From Sphagnum magellanicum (lineage: Eukaryota > Streptophyta > Sphagnopsida > Sphagnales > Sphagnaceae): a stretch of DNA of 64,000 nucleotides. Positions within the stretch are counted from its first letter, which is position 1. Each line of letters begins with the position of its first letter. The notes under the pieces were generated by a model, which saw only the letters and a program-made list of their open reading frames with translations, did no database searches and had not been told where the DNA came from. The stretch spans positions 18,749,061 to 18,813,060 of the forward strand of contig CM038912.1 in assembly GCA_021904315.1 (NCBI GenBank), in the 5' to 3' direction. Shown in pieces: positions 32,695 through 45,914 of the stretch. The translations under genes were made by a program, and so were the position numbers.

Positions 32695-35441
32695 TTACTT
32701 TTTACCAAACAGCCCGAAAACAGACTTCAACGCATTAACTGCATTTTCATTGATGAAGGGTTCATCATACTTGTTGATGAGGGGCAAAAAGCCCGGTGAT
32801 GCTCTCACATTTGCCAAATCTGGATCTTGTCGCACTGTCTGCATGTGAAATCAAGTTTACTGTGAACACTCCTTTTCCTTGGAAATAGATACTCAACAAT
32901 GACGGTCACACCCTCCATCTTTATCTCATGGCATCTGTTTAGTATTTAATTGAGAAGTGTGAATGGTTGCAAACACTTACTGACACAATCCACACTTATT
33001 CAGAGGCTTAGAATGATGGCTTAAGCCTAGGAATCCTGCAGAGAATTTCAGCAGTAAATAATCCAACACTATGGTTCAAATTACTAAAATTTGTGTTGAA
33101 CAACCAGCAGGTGCCAAGTGCTCATCCATTCAGAGCCATGGATTCACTGCAATTAAGGGAGCATCACAGAGTAAGGGGAGAAGAGGAAGGCAACAGGGCC
33201 TCAGATCCAGATGGACAAGAAAATGGATCAGGCAGGCTGGTGATAAGGAGTGAGAAGTAGTTCACCTTGTAGTTATCAAACCCAGCTTCCATTGCTTGTT
33301 CAAGAGCTGACAGTGCACCATCAATCTACAACCAAATACAGCACACTGCTTTAAACATCCAGGTCTCATGCACTATACTGATGCTGCTTGTAGGACATAA
33401 GGTTGACCATATCAAGTCATCTACACATGGTGGCCACAAAGACCAAATAAATTGTGATGAAGTAATTTCAAAACCATAATCAAAAGTATCATTACCACAC
33501 CCAGACAAAGACACTTTTGGACGGTCACCCCTGGGGAGTCTTGTATTTCATATTTTAATGATGCAAAGGAAACAAATTTGACCTGTTTGAGTTGGGAATA
33601 GCAGCAAGCCACATTATAGCTGGCAACTGCTTCTTCTCGTGCCTCTGGCTTCAATCCCAAGACTGTCTCAAATTTCTCCAATGCTGCCTCATATTTTGCT
33701 GCCCTACAGACAGAAACAGGTCAAGGTTTCAGCCTTTCCTGGAGTTAGGCGAGAACAGTGACTTATTGGACGTCAGGAGAGGCTACAAAGGTGGCAGAAA
33801 GGGAGTGGTCAACCAGGGCTCTTGGATGCATTCCTAAATCATCATCCTTGGATAACCACAGTATCTAATTCACTGTTGAGAATGGGCAGAAATTTTAAGT
33901 GTGCAACACCAGGGGGATTTCAAGGTCAGGAGGTGGAATTCTAATCCTCAGACCACAAAGATAGAAAGAAAAAGAAACAGACCTTTGAGATGCAGACAAA
34001 ATTAGCATGAAAGGGACAAATGAAATTACTTATAAAGCTCGAGACCCGCAGCAAGTTCCTCTTCCCTCTGTTTCTTCAACTCCATCTTGCGCAGATAATT
34101 CTGAACCTGGCCCCCAGTAGTTCCTCCTCAGTTGTTAGCAATTGAAGAGTTCTCTGTTGCTGACCTTCATTTATTCAATATGTGCAATAAGAAAAACATG
34201 CAAATGCCCTTACTTGAATCTCTCGAATGCCCTCTCCAATTGATCCTGCATTCCGTTCAGCTGACAATACCTCTGCTGAAACTCCCCTATCTTCTCGGAC
34301 ACCTACCACATCATGACCAGTTCCACAACACTGTCAAGGAGGAAGCAAAATCACTGTTTGTAGTTCCTGCATATGCCAGGCAGTCATCACTCAAGTCCCA
34401 GGACATAATCCAAAGTTTTGGATAGGACAAACCATATCTCTTCTCCATTTTAATGGCAAGAGTGCCAATTCGCTGCCGTACTGTGTACATTGTGCGCCCG
34501 TATTCTGCTGCTGGCCACATCTCATTTCCAAATACAGCACTGCAAGTCATGCACATGGTTTCCACATAAGCCAAGTTGATCACTGACAAAGGGATGATGT
34601 ACAGGATCTCATTCTTATCCAATGTACATCTGTCGCTAAATTGTACTGCGATTTCGTTCTTCTTCATCCACACCTCAATGCAGGTCATCCTCAACTTTGC
34701 CATGCATTCTTTCTCGCTCTCTTCGTCCAATTGAATTCAGCTCAGTTTACGTCAAGCCTCGAAGTGCACAGTCTTCTCCTCAAACCCGTTTCAAAGCGCA
34801 AACAGGTCTGAAGATACAGTTATCTTCTTCAGTGGGACTTGAAATTTTATCGACATAGATACATCGCGAAAAGCTTACCTTGTCGCAATCACTCTATCGC
34901 CCGGCGTAAACAACTTCGTCTTGTCAGCACTACCGCCCGGCGCAATGGCGTCGATGTACGTGCCCCCGTCCGATCCTTTGTAAAACCTAAGCCCGAACGG
35001 CTTCTCCAGCTCGGCCTCGTACTCCTCCTTCGCCGCGGCAGCTTTCGAGCTGCTAGAGGCCATAGCCACAACAGACGCAGGTCCATTATTATTACTACTC
35101 CCGAGTAATACTCTTCCTCTCCCTCGCTCGGCAGCAGCCTCGCCCTTGAAACACAATAACAACCTCTGCGTTCCTCCGCATCCTAAGAAACCGGTAGCCA
35201 AATGCTCATCCTTACTCTTTTGGACGAAAGCGCGCGAACCGTTTCCAGCAGACCACGATTGCTGCTGCCACAATTGTTGTTGCACATTTACTTTTGCTAC
35301 AGCAGCAGAAGAAGAACAAGAAGAGCAAGAAGAAGAGCAAGAAGAAGAAAGAACCGCTCTCGTCGTGGTCTGATACATCACGTCCATCGCCACTACAACC
35401 ATGCTTGCTACTTCTGCTGCTGCTGCTGTAACTGTATGCAA
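32695..35441 (-). CDS. MET1: MET1/ZKT chloroplast PDZ-TPR protein
   Basis: Seven exons, read right to left: 35441-34879, 34539-34433, 34302-34214, 34106-34030, 33703-33583, 33325-33266 and 32838-32695. Together they give 386 residues in one frame. The N-terminus is Ser/Ala-rich with Ser-Cys runs, a likely chloroplast transit peptide. Later in-frame Met codons (VMYQTTT, residue 22) are alternative starts. Residues about 145-220 form a PDZ domain (EKPFGLRFYKGSDGGTYIDA, APGGSADKTKLFTPGDRVIA, then FGNEMWPAAEYGRTMYTVRQ). A K-box-like coiled coil follows (AERNAGSIGEGIREIQ, QNYLRKMELKKQREEELAAG), then TPR motifs (KYEAALEKFETVLGLKP, ASYNVACCYSQLKQ, GALSALEQAMEAGFDNYK, DPDLANVRASPGF). The order matches Arabidopsis MET1 (At1g55480), a stromal-side thylakoid protein that assists photosystem II assembly. 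All splice borders are GT/AG and nothing looks broken. Confidence 0.93.
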
Positions 35442-35784
35442 ATTGCTGCAAATTGTATGGCGCTGATGGCAGAAACGCTTAAGGACTCAGGACTCCCGCT
35501 GCTGTTGCTGCAATTTTTTTGCGAATTGTGTGACGCCGATTGCAGCAACGCTCAAGGACTCACTCCTGGGCAGCAACAAAACCATATCCACGAACTGTGC
35601 CAAGAAAGCAAGCGCAGTGCTTTTGAGCTTCACGAAACTTGGGCGACTTTTTTCATCCATTTTTGGGAGGCCCAAAATGGCCGTCATCAGCAGGAGCAGG
35701 CTGAAGCTTCTCGAAATATTCATCCATCTTTTTCATTTCATCTTTCTTTCTCATATTTTCAACTGTAAAAAGTAAATGAATTTA

Positions 35785-36095
35785 CAGGATCCTGCCACGT
35801 AGGAAAATACCCTCTTTATGGGATGATCTGGATGCAGTTTTTTTAATTAAAAAAATTCTTCAATTTTATTTTTTTCCCCCATATCTTTAACTGAAATCAT
35901 TTATTTATTTATTTATTTATTTATGTATAGGATCTTGCCATGTGAATAACCTCTTAATGGGATGAACTGGATGCATTCTTTAGAAAATTAATTCCATCCT
36001 TTTGTTTTATTATTTTCAACTGGTTTTATTTTTTTAATTACACGATCTCACCACATGGATAACCTCTTTTAATTGGATAATCTAGATTTCATTTT
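35785..36095. repeat. Degenerate tandem repeat upstream of MET1, three units
   Basis: Three diverged units begin near 35786, 35929 and 36043 with 'ggatcytgccacrtrgataa' type sequence. They continue 'cctctt..atgggatgatctgga' and end in T-rich DNA. A possible fourth 'gagatctctccacac' lies at 36160. An (ATTT)n run sits at about 35899-35924. The array lies about 350-650 bp 5' of the MET1 start codon. Confidence 0.65.
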
Positions 36096-36179
36096 CATTA
36101 TTTAAAAAATTCCTTTAGTTTTTTCCATGTTTTCAAAATGAAATAAATATATATATATATGAGATCTCTCCACACAATG

Positions 36180-37715
36180 TTGTTATTATCATTATTATTT
36201 GTGGGGAAAAAACAATGTGGGGTTGGGGAAGGGTAGGGGAGGATTAGAGAGATCTTCATCTCCAAGACAAAATTGGAACACATCTAAGCTGTAACCTTAC
36301 CAAACTTCACTGTCTCTAAGTTTGAAAAGCCACCAAGAGGAATTATGCAACATTTGCCAACCCATTCCCTAAGCAAGAGAGCCTCTATCAAGATATTTGC
36401 CCCAATTTGCCAACCAAATTTGATTGTCTAACTTAGAAAGTGTCAATTGAAAATATGGAAAAACAAATGAATGGATGATTTGAAAACCAAATGTGATTGT
36501 CTTGAGTGAAGAAGGATTCAAAGTGAACCAACCCCATCATTAGTTAGAAGAGCTTGACACTCTAGAATTGGTATATTTGGGAGAACAATGCATAACAATA
36601 ATAATTGTTGAAAACTAGGTTAATAGACAAAAAAGAACTTGCATAATTTTAACAAAGTTGGATTAAGTAACATTTTGAAATTTCTAATCACAATTTTGAG
36701 CACAAAATGATAATATTGTTTTACTAGACTTTGTCAAGGTTGGAATTCAAAATCTTGGGTCAAAATTCAAGTGATAGAGTTTTTAACAAAAAAATATATT
36801 ATTGTGTTGATTATGATGTGAAAAATAATATAATCAAGAAGAAAGTTAGGGTGACAAATCACATAGTTTTGAGATATACCAACCATCATTAAATATGTTA
36901 GCAATATGCATAATAACAAGGCTTTGTGGATTAAAAACATGATAAAAGGTAATCACGTGTTAATTCATTTGCCATGATGTCTTGCATGAATATGTGAATT
37001 TTTAGTGTTAGGATTATGATTGAAATTGTATGAAAGATTTTTTTGCAAAACTATTCATCAAGTAATGAAATATAGTTGAATATATTATTTATGGATGAAA
37101 TTTGAATGAAATTTTCTAATTAACACAAATGATCATTTACAAGGATCAAAGTAAGTGGTGAATTTTTTCAATGTATGGGAAAACTTGATTACAAATTATT
37201 CACTTGAAACACAACAATTGAGGTTGAACATAATATGCCCATGTGTCATGGTTGGTTAAGCTTTTCATAATTGAAATTGAAAATTATGTTGTACATTCTT
37301 TAAATGCAAAATCTTTTTTTCCCCTATCATTTCATTATCATAGCTTGTGTGGAGCCCATGTTAAATTGACAAAATCAAAAACAAAATTACTCATTATTAT
37401 GGGGGTGAAGTCTTTGATATAGTCTTCCTTATTCATTACATAAATTGCTCATCACTTCATAAAAAACAAGAAACTTCCAATTAAAGTGTCAAACAAATAA
37501 TGACTTCTAACACTTTACTTTTCGAATATCACCTTAATACAAAAATGTGTGTAACAACAAAGGTATGATGAATAAATTGTAATATCAAACTCTAATTTGC
37601 AGCCTTGAACTTTGAAGGTGATTTTCAAGGGTTTACAAATGTTTTTTTTCACCGGCCTTGTTAATCTCTTGTAGCTAACTCCTTGACTAAGACTTAATTG
37701 AATGCACCACACAAT
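36180..37715. other. AT-rich intergenic DNA, no gene seen
   Basis: No recognised motif, short open frames only. Confidence 0.5.
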
Positions 37716-37718
37716 ACA

Positions 37719-37963
37719 TGGATTCAAACCCTTGCAATCGTTGAAGCAAAATGCATTTGAAACTCATTTGAAGTACATTTGAAACCCGTGCAATCTTCAC
37801 AACTAAAGGTAATTTGAAACCCATTTTAAATTCATCAAAGGATTTGAATGCACATGCAATCTTCAAAGCAAAAGGTATTTTGAAACCCATTTGAAGTAGC
37901 TCCAAGGATTTGAAATCCATTCAATCTTCAAAGCAAAACATACTTTGAAACCTGTTTGAAGGA
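37719..37963. repeat. Tandem repeat, four degenerate units of about 55-66 bp
   Basis: Units start near 37719, 37774, 37839 and 37904. Each reads roughly 'ggatttgaaacccatgcaat', 'cttcaaagcaaaaggtattt', 'tgaaacccatttgaag', with substitutions and short indels. There is no coding function, despite a minus-strand open frame that simply reflects the period. Confidence 0.75.
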
Positions 37964-37969
37964 CTTTGG

Positions 37970-39290
37970 ATCTCATTTGGCCAAAGTGGGTAATGTTGTT
38001 TGAGGGCATAGCAAGAGGGGCTATGGAGGCACCGGCCCAAATCTCAAGCTTGAGGACAATATAAACCCAACATGTGACCTGCCCTTCCTCAACAATTGAA
38101 AATTGGCATAACTTGAATACCATATTGGAGGGTGCCATATTGGAGGCTAGGAGGAAAATTATGTTTTGCAATGTAAATGTACATACCCAAAATTTGAATT
38201 TAGGTCAAGTTTTTATGTGTAGAGTAATGCCTAAGAGTGGGGAGTTCTGGAATTAAGTGTCTGCTCAAGTAGAGTTGAGGGACATTTACTTTCAAAACTC
38301 TGAGATGCTTACTTGGGGGACTCCCCAATCCCAAGGGCATTATCAAGCATAAAAATCAACACAATTTTTATTTTTTTAAAAATTCCCCATGGTACCCGGT
38401 GGGTACTTGCTAAGTATCATTGGGAAAAAAACAACATGACGCATTTCCAAAATGGAATGTTCACATTTTTAGGCATTTCATTTTTCGAAATGCCTTGCAA
38501 GATTTTACATTTTATAAATGTATCTCCAAATATCCTAAGAAAAGTCTCGAAGGTTTTTACAGATAGGGGAAGATTTGGTCCCAAATAACTCCCCTATTTT
38601 GAAGGTCATAACCTCAAGGATGTAGGCTTGAAAGCTAGGGGAGACCCATTGGAAGAGGCTTCCCTACCATAAAGCATGAAAAGTTTTTTATTGAAATGTT
38701 AAAAGATTTGCATGTGATTCATGGAAAGGATTTTTTAAGGATTTTTTAATTTGTTACATGTTTACATCTTAGTTACTATAGATAAATTGAGTAAGTTAGC
38801 TTGGTGTTAGTTTTAATGTGTGTGAAAACGAAATATTATATGAGATATAATTTTAAGCTATGTGATTTCAAATCACTTTTGATCATTTGAGATTTTAAAA
38901 CACAACTTTATATTTTTATAAATATTTTTTTATACAAATTATTTATGACATGATTTCTGTGAATTTTTTTTGTGTCTTTTTTTAATTTTAAATTCTTGTT
39001 TGTTGCAAATGAATTTTTTTTTTGAAATTTGAATGTGTCGTACTATTCGTAATATTTTGTGTTATGTATTGTATGTATGTTGACAATGATAGAACAATAC
39101 ATATGAATGTCAACATAAGAATGCACGACATTTTCAACTCACAAATGAATCTTCCATGTGAGTATGTGCTAAGAGAAAAACCTCAAATTGCTTTATGGTA
39201 ATGGTATGATAAGGTTCCCCTTCGAAGGGATCATATTTGTTAGTTCCTTGTACCCAAGGGAGCAATATCCTGAAATATGAGGAGCTTAGG
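37970..39290. other. Intergenic DNA, no gene seen
   Basis: AT-rich with poly-T runs near 38930-39020. No domains recognised. Confidence 0.5.
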
Positions 39291-39297
39291 ATTATAA

Positions 39298-39668
39298 GAG
39301 CATCTCCACCGGTCCTCAATATGTGACTCCAGACAGTAAAATTTATTGCAAAAACATCAAAATGTGCCAGTTTAGCTCAGGAAATTGATTTTTCTGCACC
39401 AAATTCATGCAGCTTGCAGTGGCTGGTGAATGGCGCAACACAGTTGTGCACCTCCAAAAAAGAGTGTAATAAATTGGACCTGACTGCGGCTCAGTATTTG
39501 TGATCGGTCGATCATAATGATTGGTCCAGGTGGTTTGCTATTAGTAGTCGCCACATATATGCAGTTTCAGTTACAGTTTTATTGGTGGGGTTGCCAAAAC
39601 AAATAGCTAAACTTAGACTTTTAATTTTATTATCCAGAGTCACATACTGAGCACCGGTGGAGATGCTC
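39298..39668 (+). mobile_element. 371-bp MITE, copy 2 (PIF/Harbinger-like)
   Basis: The ends gagcatctccaccggtcctc and its counterpart gagcaccggtggagatgctc form an inverted repeat of about 33 bp with few mismatches, continuing into 'tatgtgact'. A direct TAA flanks both sides (39295-39297 and 39669-39671), as expected for PIF/Harbinger. The interior is the reverse complement of the copy at 21769-22139 and has the same length. No transposase is encoded. Confidence 0.88.
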
Positions 39669-39837
39669 TAATACCTCATTTTATTACCTGTTAAAACTAG
39701 TTTGAAATAGTAAAATCTAGCTCTTGAGGACGTCCTGAAGCGTAAGTAGCTTCTTTAACCATGGGCATATTTACCAGCCCAAATGAATTTCACACTATTT
39801 GACTGCAATACTTCATCCAAAATATATTGAACACACC

Positions 39838-39903
39838 ATTTTACTGCTGCCGTTGGGTATGCTCTAATACATTTTACTGCTGCCGTTGGGCATGCTCTAA
39901 TAC
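39838..39903 (+). repeat. 33-bp direct duplication
   Basis: Two nearly identical 33-bp units, 'attttactgctgccgttggg' followed by '(t/c)atgctctaatac', begin at 39838 and 39871. The 'atgctctaata' end matches the right end plus target site of the MITE about 170 bp upstream. Confidence 0.8.
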
Positions 39904-40024
39904 CAGAAATTGTCAAGGGCCTCACAAGTGTAATACCTAGCCCCCAAACAAAGGGAACCTCACAGGTTTAATTCCCTCCAAGGGCAATGGTCACAACTGA
40001 GCAAATTTCTGCCCTCACAAATGC

Positions 40025-40345
40025 CCTTAAAAAACAAGGGGTTTGTCGCACTGTGGCCTTGCCAAATACATTAAAGTATCTGAAGGCAAAAAAAAGAATT
40101 ATGGAAACTCAAATATTTCCCATGAAAAAATATAATCTTCAGAAAATCCCCTAAAAGAAACCAAAATCCTTCAACATATTATAACTCTATAACTAATTTC
40201 AAGCTCCAGCACAAGCCAAAATATCATCATCTTTCGAAAATCCTCATATAAAAATAGACCTATTATTACCTAGGGGCCAAAATCCCTTAAGCTACTATAC
40301 TCTATAATGAATCTAAACACAACAATATCCTTGCCTTGGTAGGCA
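40025..40345 (+). repeat. Dispersed repeat, copy 2 of a pair
   Basis: Same-orientation match to 29609-29950. The best conserved blocks are 'agaattatggaaactcaaat', 'tattataactctataactaa' and 'ctctataatgaatctaaaca'. It is slightly shorter through small deletions. Confidence 0.8.
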
Positions 40346-40484
40346 AGGCAAAGCAGGAACAGGCTCTTTTACTTTCTGACATGATGTGAAACCAACTATG
40401 CTATTCCATTTTTAAAAGCGCACCCAAATGATGAAAGTAATAGGATTTAAGAACAACCCACCTTTACACTCATTATTCCAACAG

Positions 40485-41215
40485 ACATTTTTGGATGAAA
40501 CTCATTCAATAGGATGACATTGTGTCTTTTAGCTTGTTCAATTTCAGTGAAGAGTTTTCTCAAAGTCATTATAGTGAGAGATTTTACATAATCTTTGTCC
40601 ATTGACAATTTCAGCTAACTAAAATGTGAAGATCACTATAAAAACTTAATTATTTCATTATTTTTTTAATAATTATATCATTCTTTTCCTCTACCCACTA
40701 ACATTGATTTTATTTTATTTTTAAATTAACATGTGTTTTTTCATGTTCATAATATTTATATTTATATTATTTACTAGGTAATAACTCTTTTTGTCTAACA
40801 ATAATAATAATAATAATGAAGCTCTTGGAAACCATATGGAAACATAAAGGAAAATAAAAAAGTTGAACGTGACTGATAATGTGAAGGAACGTGGAGCCCA
40901 AGTTCTTAAGAGAATTTAGGTCCAAACAATGATGTTGCACATAGATGATATTCTTGGATGAAACTCATCCAAGAGGATGAGTTTGTGTTGTACGTTTTGC
41001 TTGGCTTGCGAGATAATTTAGGTTCAAACAATCATGTCTCACCTAGATGACATTCTTGGATGAACCCATCCAAGAGGACGAGTTTCTGTGTATGTTTTGC
41101 TCGGCTTTCTTGGGAGGTAAACTTTGGGTTCCATCAATTCACTGTCCAAGTGGATGATACTTTTGGATGAAATTTATTGAAGAGGATGTCTTCGTGTCTT
41201 TTTAGCTTGGCTGCG
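40485..41215. repeat. Interspersed promoter repeat upstream of the AGP gene, four copies
   Basis: A unit of about 50-55 bp, 'ttcttggatgaaactcatcc', 'aagaggatgagtttgtgt', then 'gttttgcttggctt', occurs near 40491, 40947, 41050 and 41160. The last three are spaced about 105-110 bp apart. The last copy ends where the GC-richer leader of the AGP gene begins. Confidence 0.75.
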
Positions 41216-41246
41216 TATGCCCGCTGTGTTGCCATTGCGTTGTTTG

Positions 41247-41589
41247 CCGTTGGAGCGCAAGATAGCTGCGGTGTTCTGCGTTGGAGCGCAAGAGCGCTGC
41301 GGTGTTGCACTCAAAACCTCTCTCTGGTCTCTCGTGCAGCGTCGTTGCCATCGCTTCTTCGGCGCGCTTCATCCTACAGTATTCTTCTTTTTCCTTATCT
41401 TGCTGTAGAGAATTTCTTCCGTCGCATTCTTGTCTCGTTGTCGTTGCATCGGGAGCGGTTCTTGGACTTCATTGCTCAGGGACCGTGCATTCTTGCTGTA
41501 GAGAATTTCTTCCGTCGCATTCTTGCCTCATTGTCGTCGCATCGGGAGCGGTTCTTGGACTTCGTTGTTCAGGGAACGTGCATCCTCGT
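41247..41589 (+). repeat. Two nested direct duplications in the AGP leader
   Basis: First, a unit of about 31 bp ('gttggagcgcaaga.agctgc' and 'ggtgtt') repeats at about 41248 and 41279. Second, a 93-bp unit beginning 'tgctgtagagaatttcttcc' repeats at 41401 and 41494 with only a few changes. The 93-bp period equals 31 codons, and a frame open from 41186 to 41674 crosses both copies. Confidence 0.85.
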
Positions 41590-41849
41590 TTTGTGTTCTT
41601 CTTTCTGTTTACGGGGTTTTTTTTTTTTCCCACCCCCCTCTTTCTTTATGCGGAATTTTTTCTTGCTTATGTGATCTGCTTTCATACGAGTGGCAGGTTT
41701 TCATTGCAGGTCTCCTGATATTACAGGCGTGCTTTTGGTTTCTTGTGAAAGAGAGGCGTCACAGAAGGGGAAGTAACGACGGTGGGATAGTAACGGAAGC
41801 GCCTTCTTGCGCAAAGCAGTGAACACGAGTTTGTGGAAAGGAAGTGGAA

Positions 41850-42065
41850 ATGACGAGAACTATGATGCAGTTCGCGGTTTTGTTGGTTTGTTTGATGGGA
41901 GCGCTATTACCTGCAGTGCATGCACAAGCGGAAGGACCTGCAGTGCCTCCGACCAGCAACGGATCGACTATCGACCAGGGCATTGCATATGTTATGTTGT
42001 TTCTGGCACTCGTATTGACATACATTATCCATCCTCTGGAGTCTATCCCCTACAATCTTTTCTAG
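41850..42065 (+). CDS. Arabinogalactan peptide (AGP16/20/22-type)
   Basis: 71 residues in a single exon. The N-terminal signal peptide (MMQFAVLLVCLMGALLPAVH, then A) is followed by a very short mature peptide (QAEGPAVPPTS) with Pro residues for hydroxylation and O-glycosylation. A GPI-anchor signal comes next: a small-residue site near SNGS, then DQGIAYVMLFLALVLTYIIH and a polar tail. The IDQGIAYV...LALVLTY.IHPL wording is the hallmark of plant AG peptides related to Arabidopsis AGP16, 20 and 22. The product would be a lipid-anchored proteoglycan on the outer face of the plasma membrane. ATG 41850 is preferred because the longer frame from 41844 has no ATG. The leader is GC-rich with duplications and may contain an intron (acceptor-like sites near 41710). 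Confidence 0.9.
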   Translation: MTRTMMQFAVLLVCLMGALLPAVHAQAEGPAVPPTSNGSTIDQGIAYVMLFLALVLTYIIHPLESIPYNLF

Positions 42066-42069
42066 GACG

Positions 42070-43885
42070 GCGGCAGCGTCGTGAGGAGACCCTGTTGTCA
42101 ATGACGTCGTCCAATCTGGGAAGTGATAATAGTAGTTCGCTTATTGCTCCTCACGAGAAGCGCATTGTCGGAACGTGTTATTCGTAGATGACTTTTAAAT
42201 CTGTCTCTGTTTTTTCTCTGATGTAGAAGAACCCGCACAGGCTGAGTGCTGTACAATAGCATTTCATCTGGATACCATTCTTTTGTTCCGGTAATGTGAC
42301 TGTAATGCTTGTGGAGCCTCTTTTCTCCATGTGTCATGGAATCTGTCAACTGTTTCCCTGATGGTCTCAAGATGTCTTTCTTTTGCATTGCTAATGCTAA
42401 ATCTTCTTCTTGGACCTTGCCATTGATTCTATTCAATCCCTGAAAGTCCCCTGTTCAGATGTATGATGATGACTCACAGCCTTGAAATCATGACTTTCAA
42501 CATTCTTGGAATTCAGCCCAGACAATTTTTCCAGTGCTGGTTTTGTTGGAGGCAATGCAATCTTCTTGAGATTCCTGGTGAACGAACACACAAGGTTCAG
42601 CAGTGTGAATTCTTTGTTTTCAGATTGAACCTGGGTGTGGTGAATATCCAACAAACTATTAGATCTTGAGAGTTTTCGGAGTTCAGTAATGTTCCAGATG
42701 ATGCTCCTAGAGAGAATATCATCCTTTTGTGAAGAACTCTTTGGCATGTGAAGTTCTGACATTATAGCTCTACCTACTTGATTGGAACTGCAAAACTGGG
42801 AGATTGGAGCAGATTTGCAAGGACGAACAAGGTGGACACTGAGCTGACTTTGTACTGCACCTTGTTCATATGAGGTTCACATTGCTTACCTACCACTTTT
42901 GTACTGCAAAATTTTAGGGTTTAAAGAATCTCAGATATGGACCAATATCTGTGAGTACTCTTCACAGTTCAGTTCTGTGAACTTTTGAATGTTGGAAACA
43001 CAAAATTGTTCTTGATTGTTGTAAATTCTGGAAATGAAGTAGCTGCTTCTGTCCTGTATGTGGAATTGAAGAATAGTGTGCCTGAAGTTGGGACATTAAA
43101 TACATGTTGTATTTGTGTTGAATGCCAAATGCTGTCAATTCTCAGCACTCATATTTATATTGTGAGGCAATCATCAGTTACAAATTTGCAAATATAAGAT
43201 ATCTGCAGCCATGTGACTAATTTGCTGAATCATTTAAATCTACAGGTTTGCTCTGTTTATGGTAATAGAATCATTGGAAGATATAATCACAAAGAGTCTC
43301 ACAGTGCTCTACTCATCCCTGGTTTGTGGCGGGAGATGCACTGTGTGTTTTGATATGGAAAAATCTGCATGGTAAATATCTCTATGGTTGTGATTAATAC
43401 TCTTGTTTCAAGGTCTTAAGCACAGTGGAGTCTTTTGTCCTGTATTTAATGTATGTTGGATCTGAACCTCGCTGGTGATAAACTATACTGAACCTTTGCA
43501 AAGTAGCCACGAACATCTGACCCATCCCTACACAACATCAGGTGAACTTCAGAACCTTAACATAGCTGAGTATGTCTTTAGTTCATATCTGAGATTCTTC
43601 CTAATTACCTTGGAAGTTGGAAGTATTTTTGTTTGCAGTGCACCAGACATGGATGAAGCAACAAGCAAATTTTGTGATACCAATTTTCAGGCAGGGGTCT
43701 TATACAACTGAAAATAAGAGGTACTGTTTTGTTATGATGCTGCTTGTCCATCAATGGCATCAGTAACTTGAGGAGTGTATGTATGAAATGTGTGACTTCA
43801 ATCTTTGAAATCTGCTTGACAACAGTTTGAACATCCAAATCAGTTTGAAACATCAGTATGAAAATGGAAGGAACTTCATTTAGGT
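42070..43885. other. AGP 3' region and intergenic DNA, no gene seen
   Basis: Minus-strand frames of about 110 codons (42098-42436 and 42433-42762) have no recognisable domain. The first runs antisense to the AGP 3' region. They are not supported as genes. Confidence 0.45.
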
Positions 43886-43894
43886 TTAAGTTGT

Positions 43895-45913
<2,019 letters not shown>

Positions 45914-45914
45914 T

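Noticed and set aside
42098-42762. Two abutting minus-strand frames of about 110 codons antisense to the AGP 3' region
   Set aside because: No recognised domain, no compelling splice link, and composition close to random for the region.
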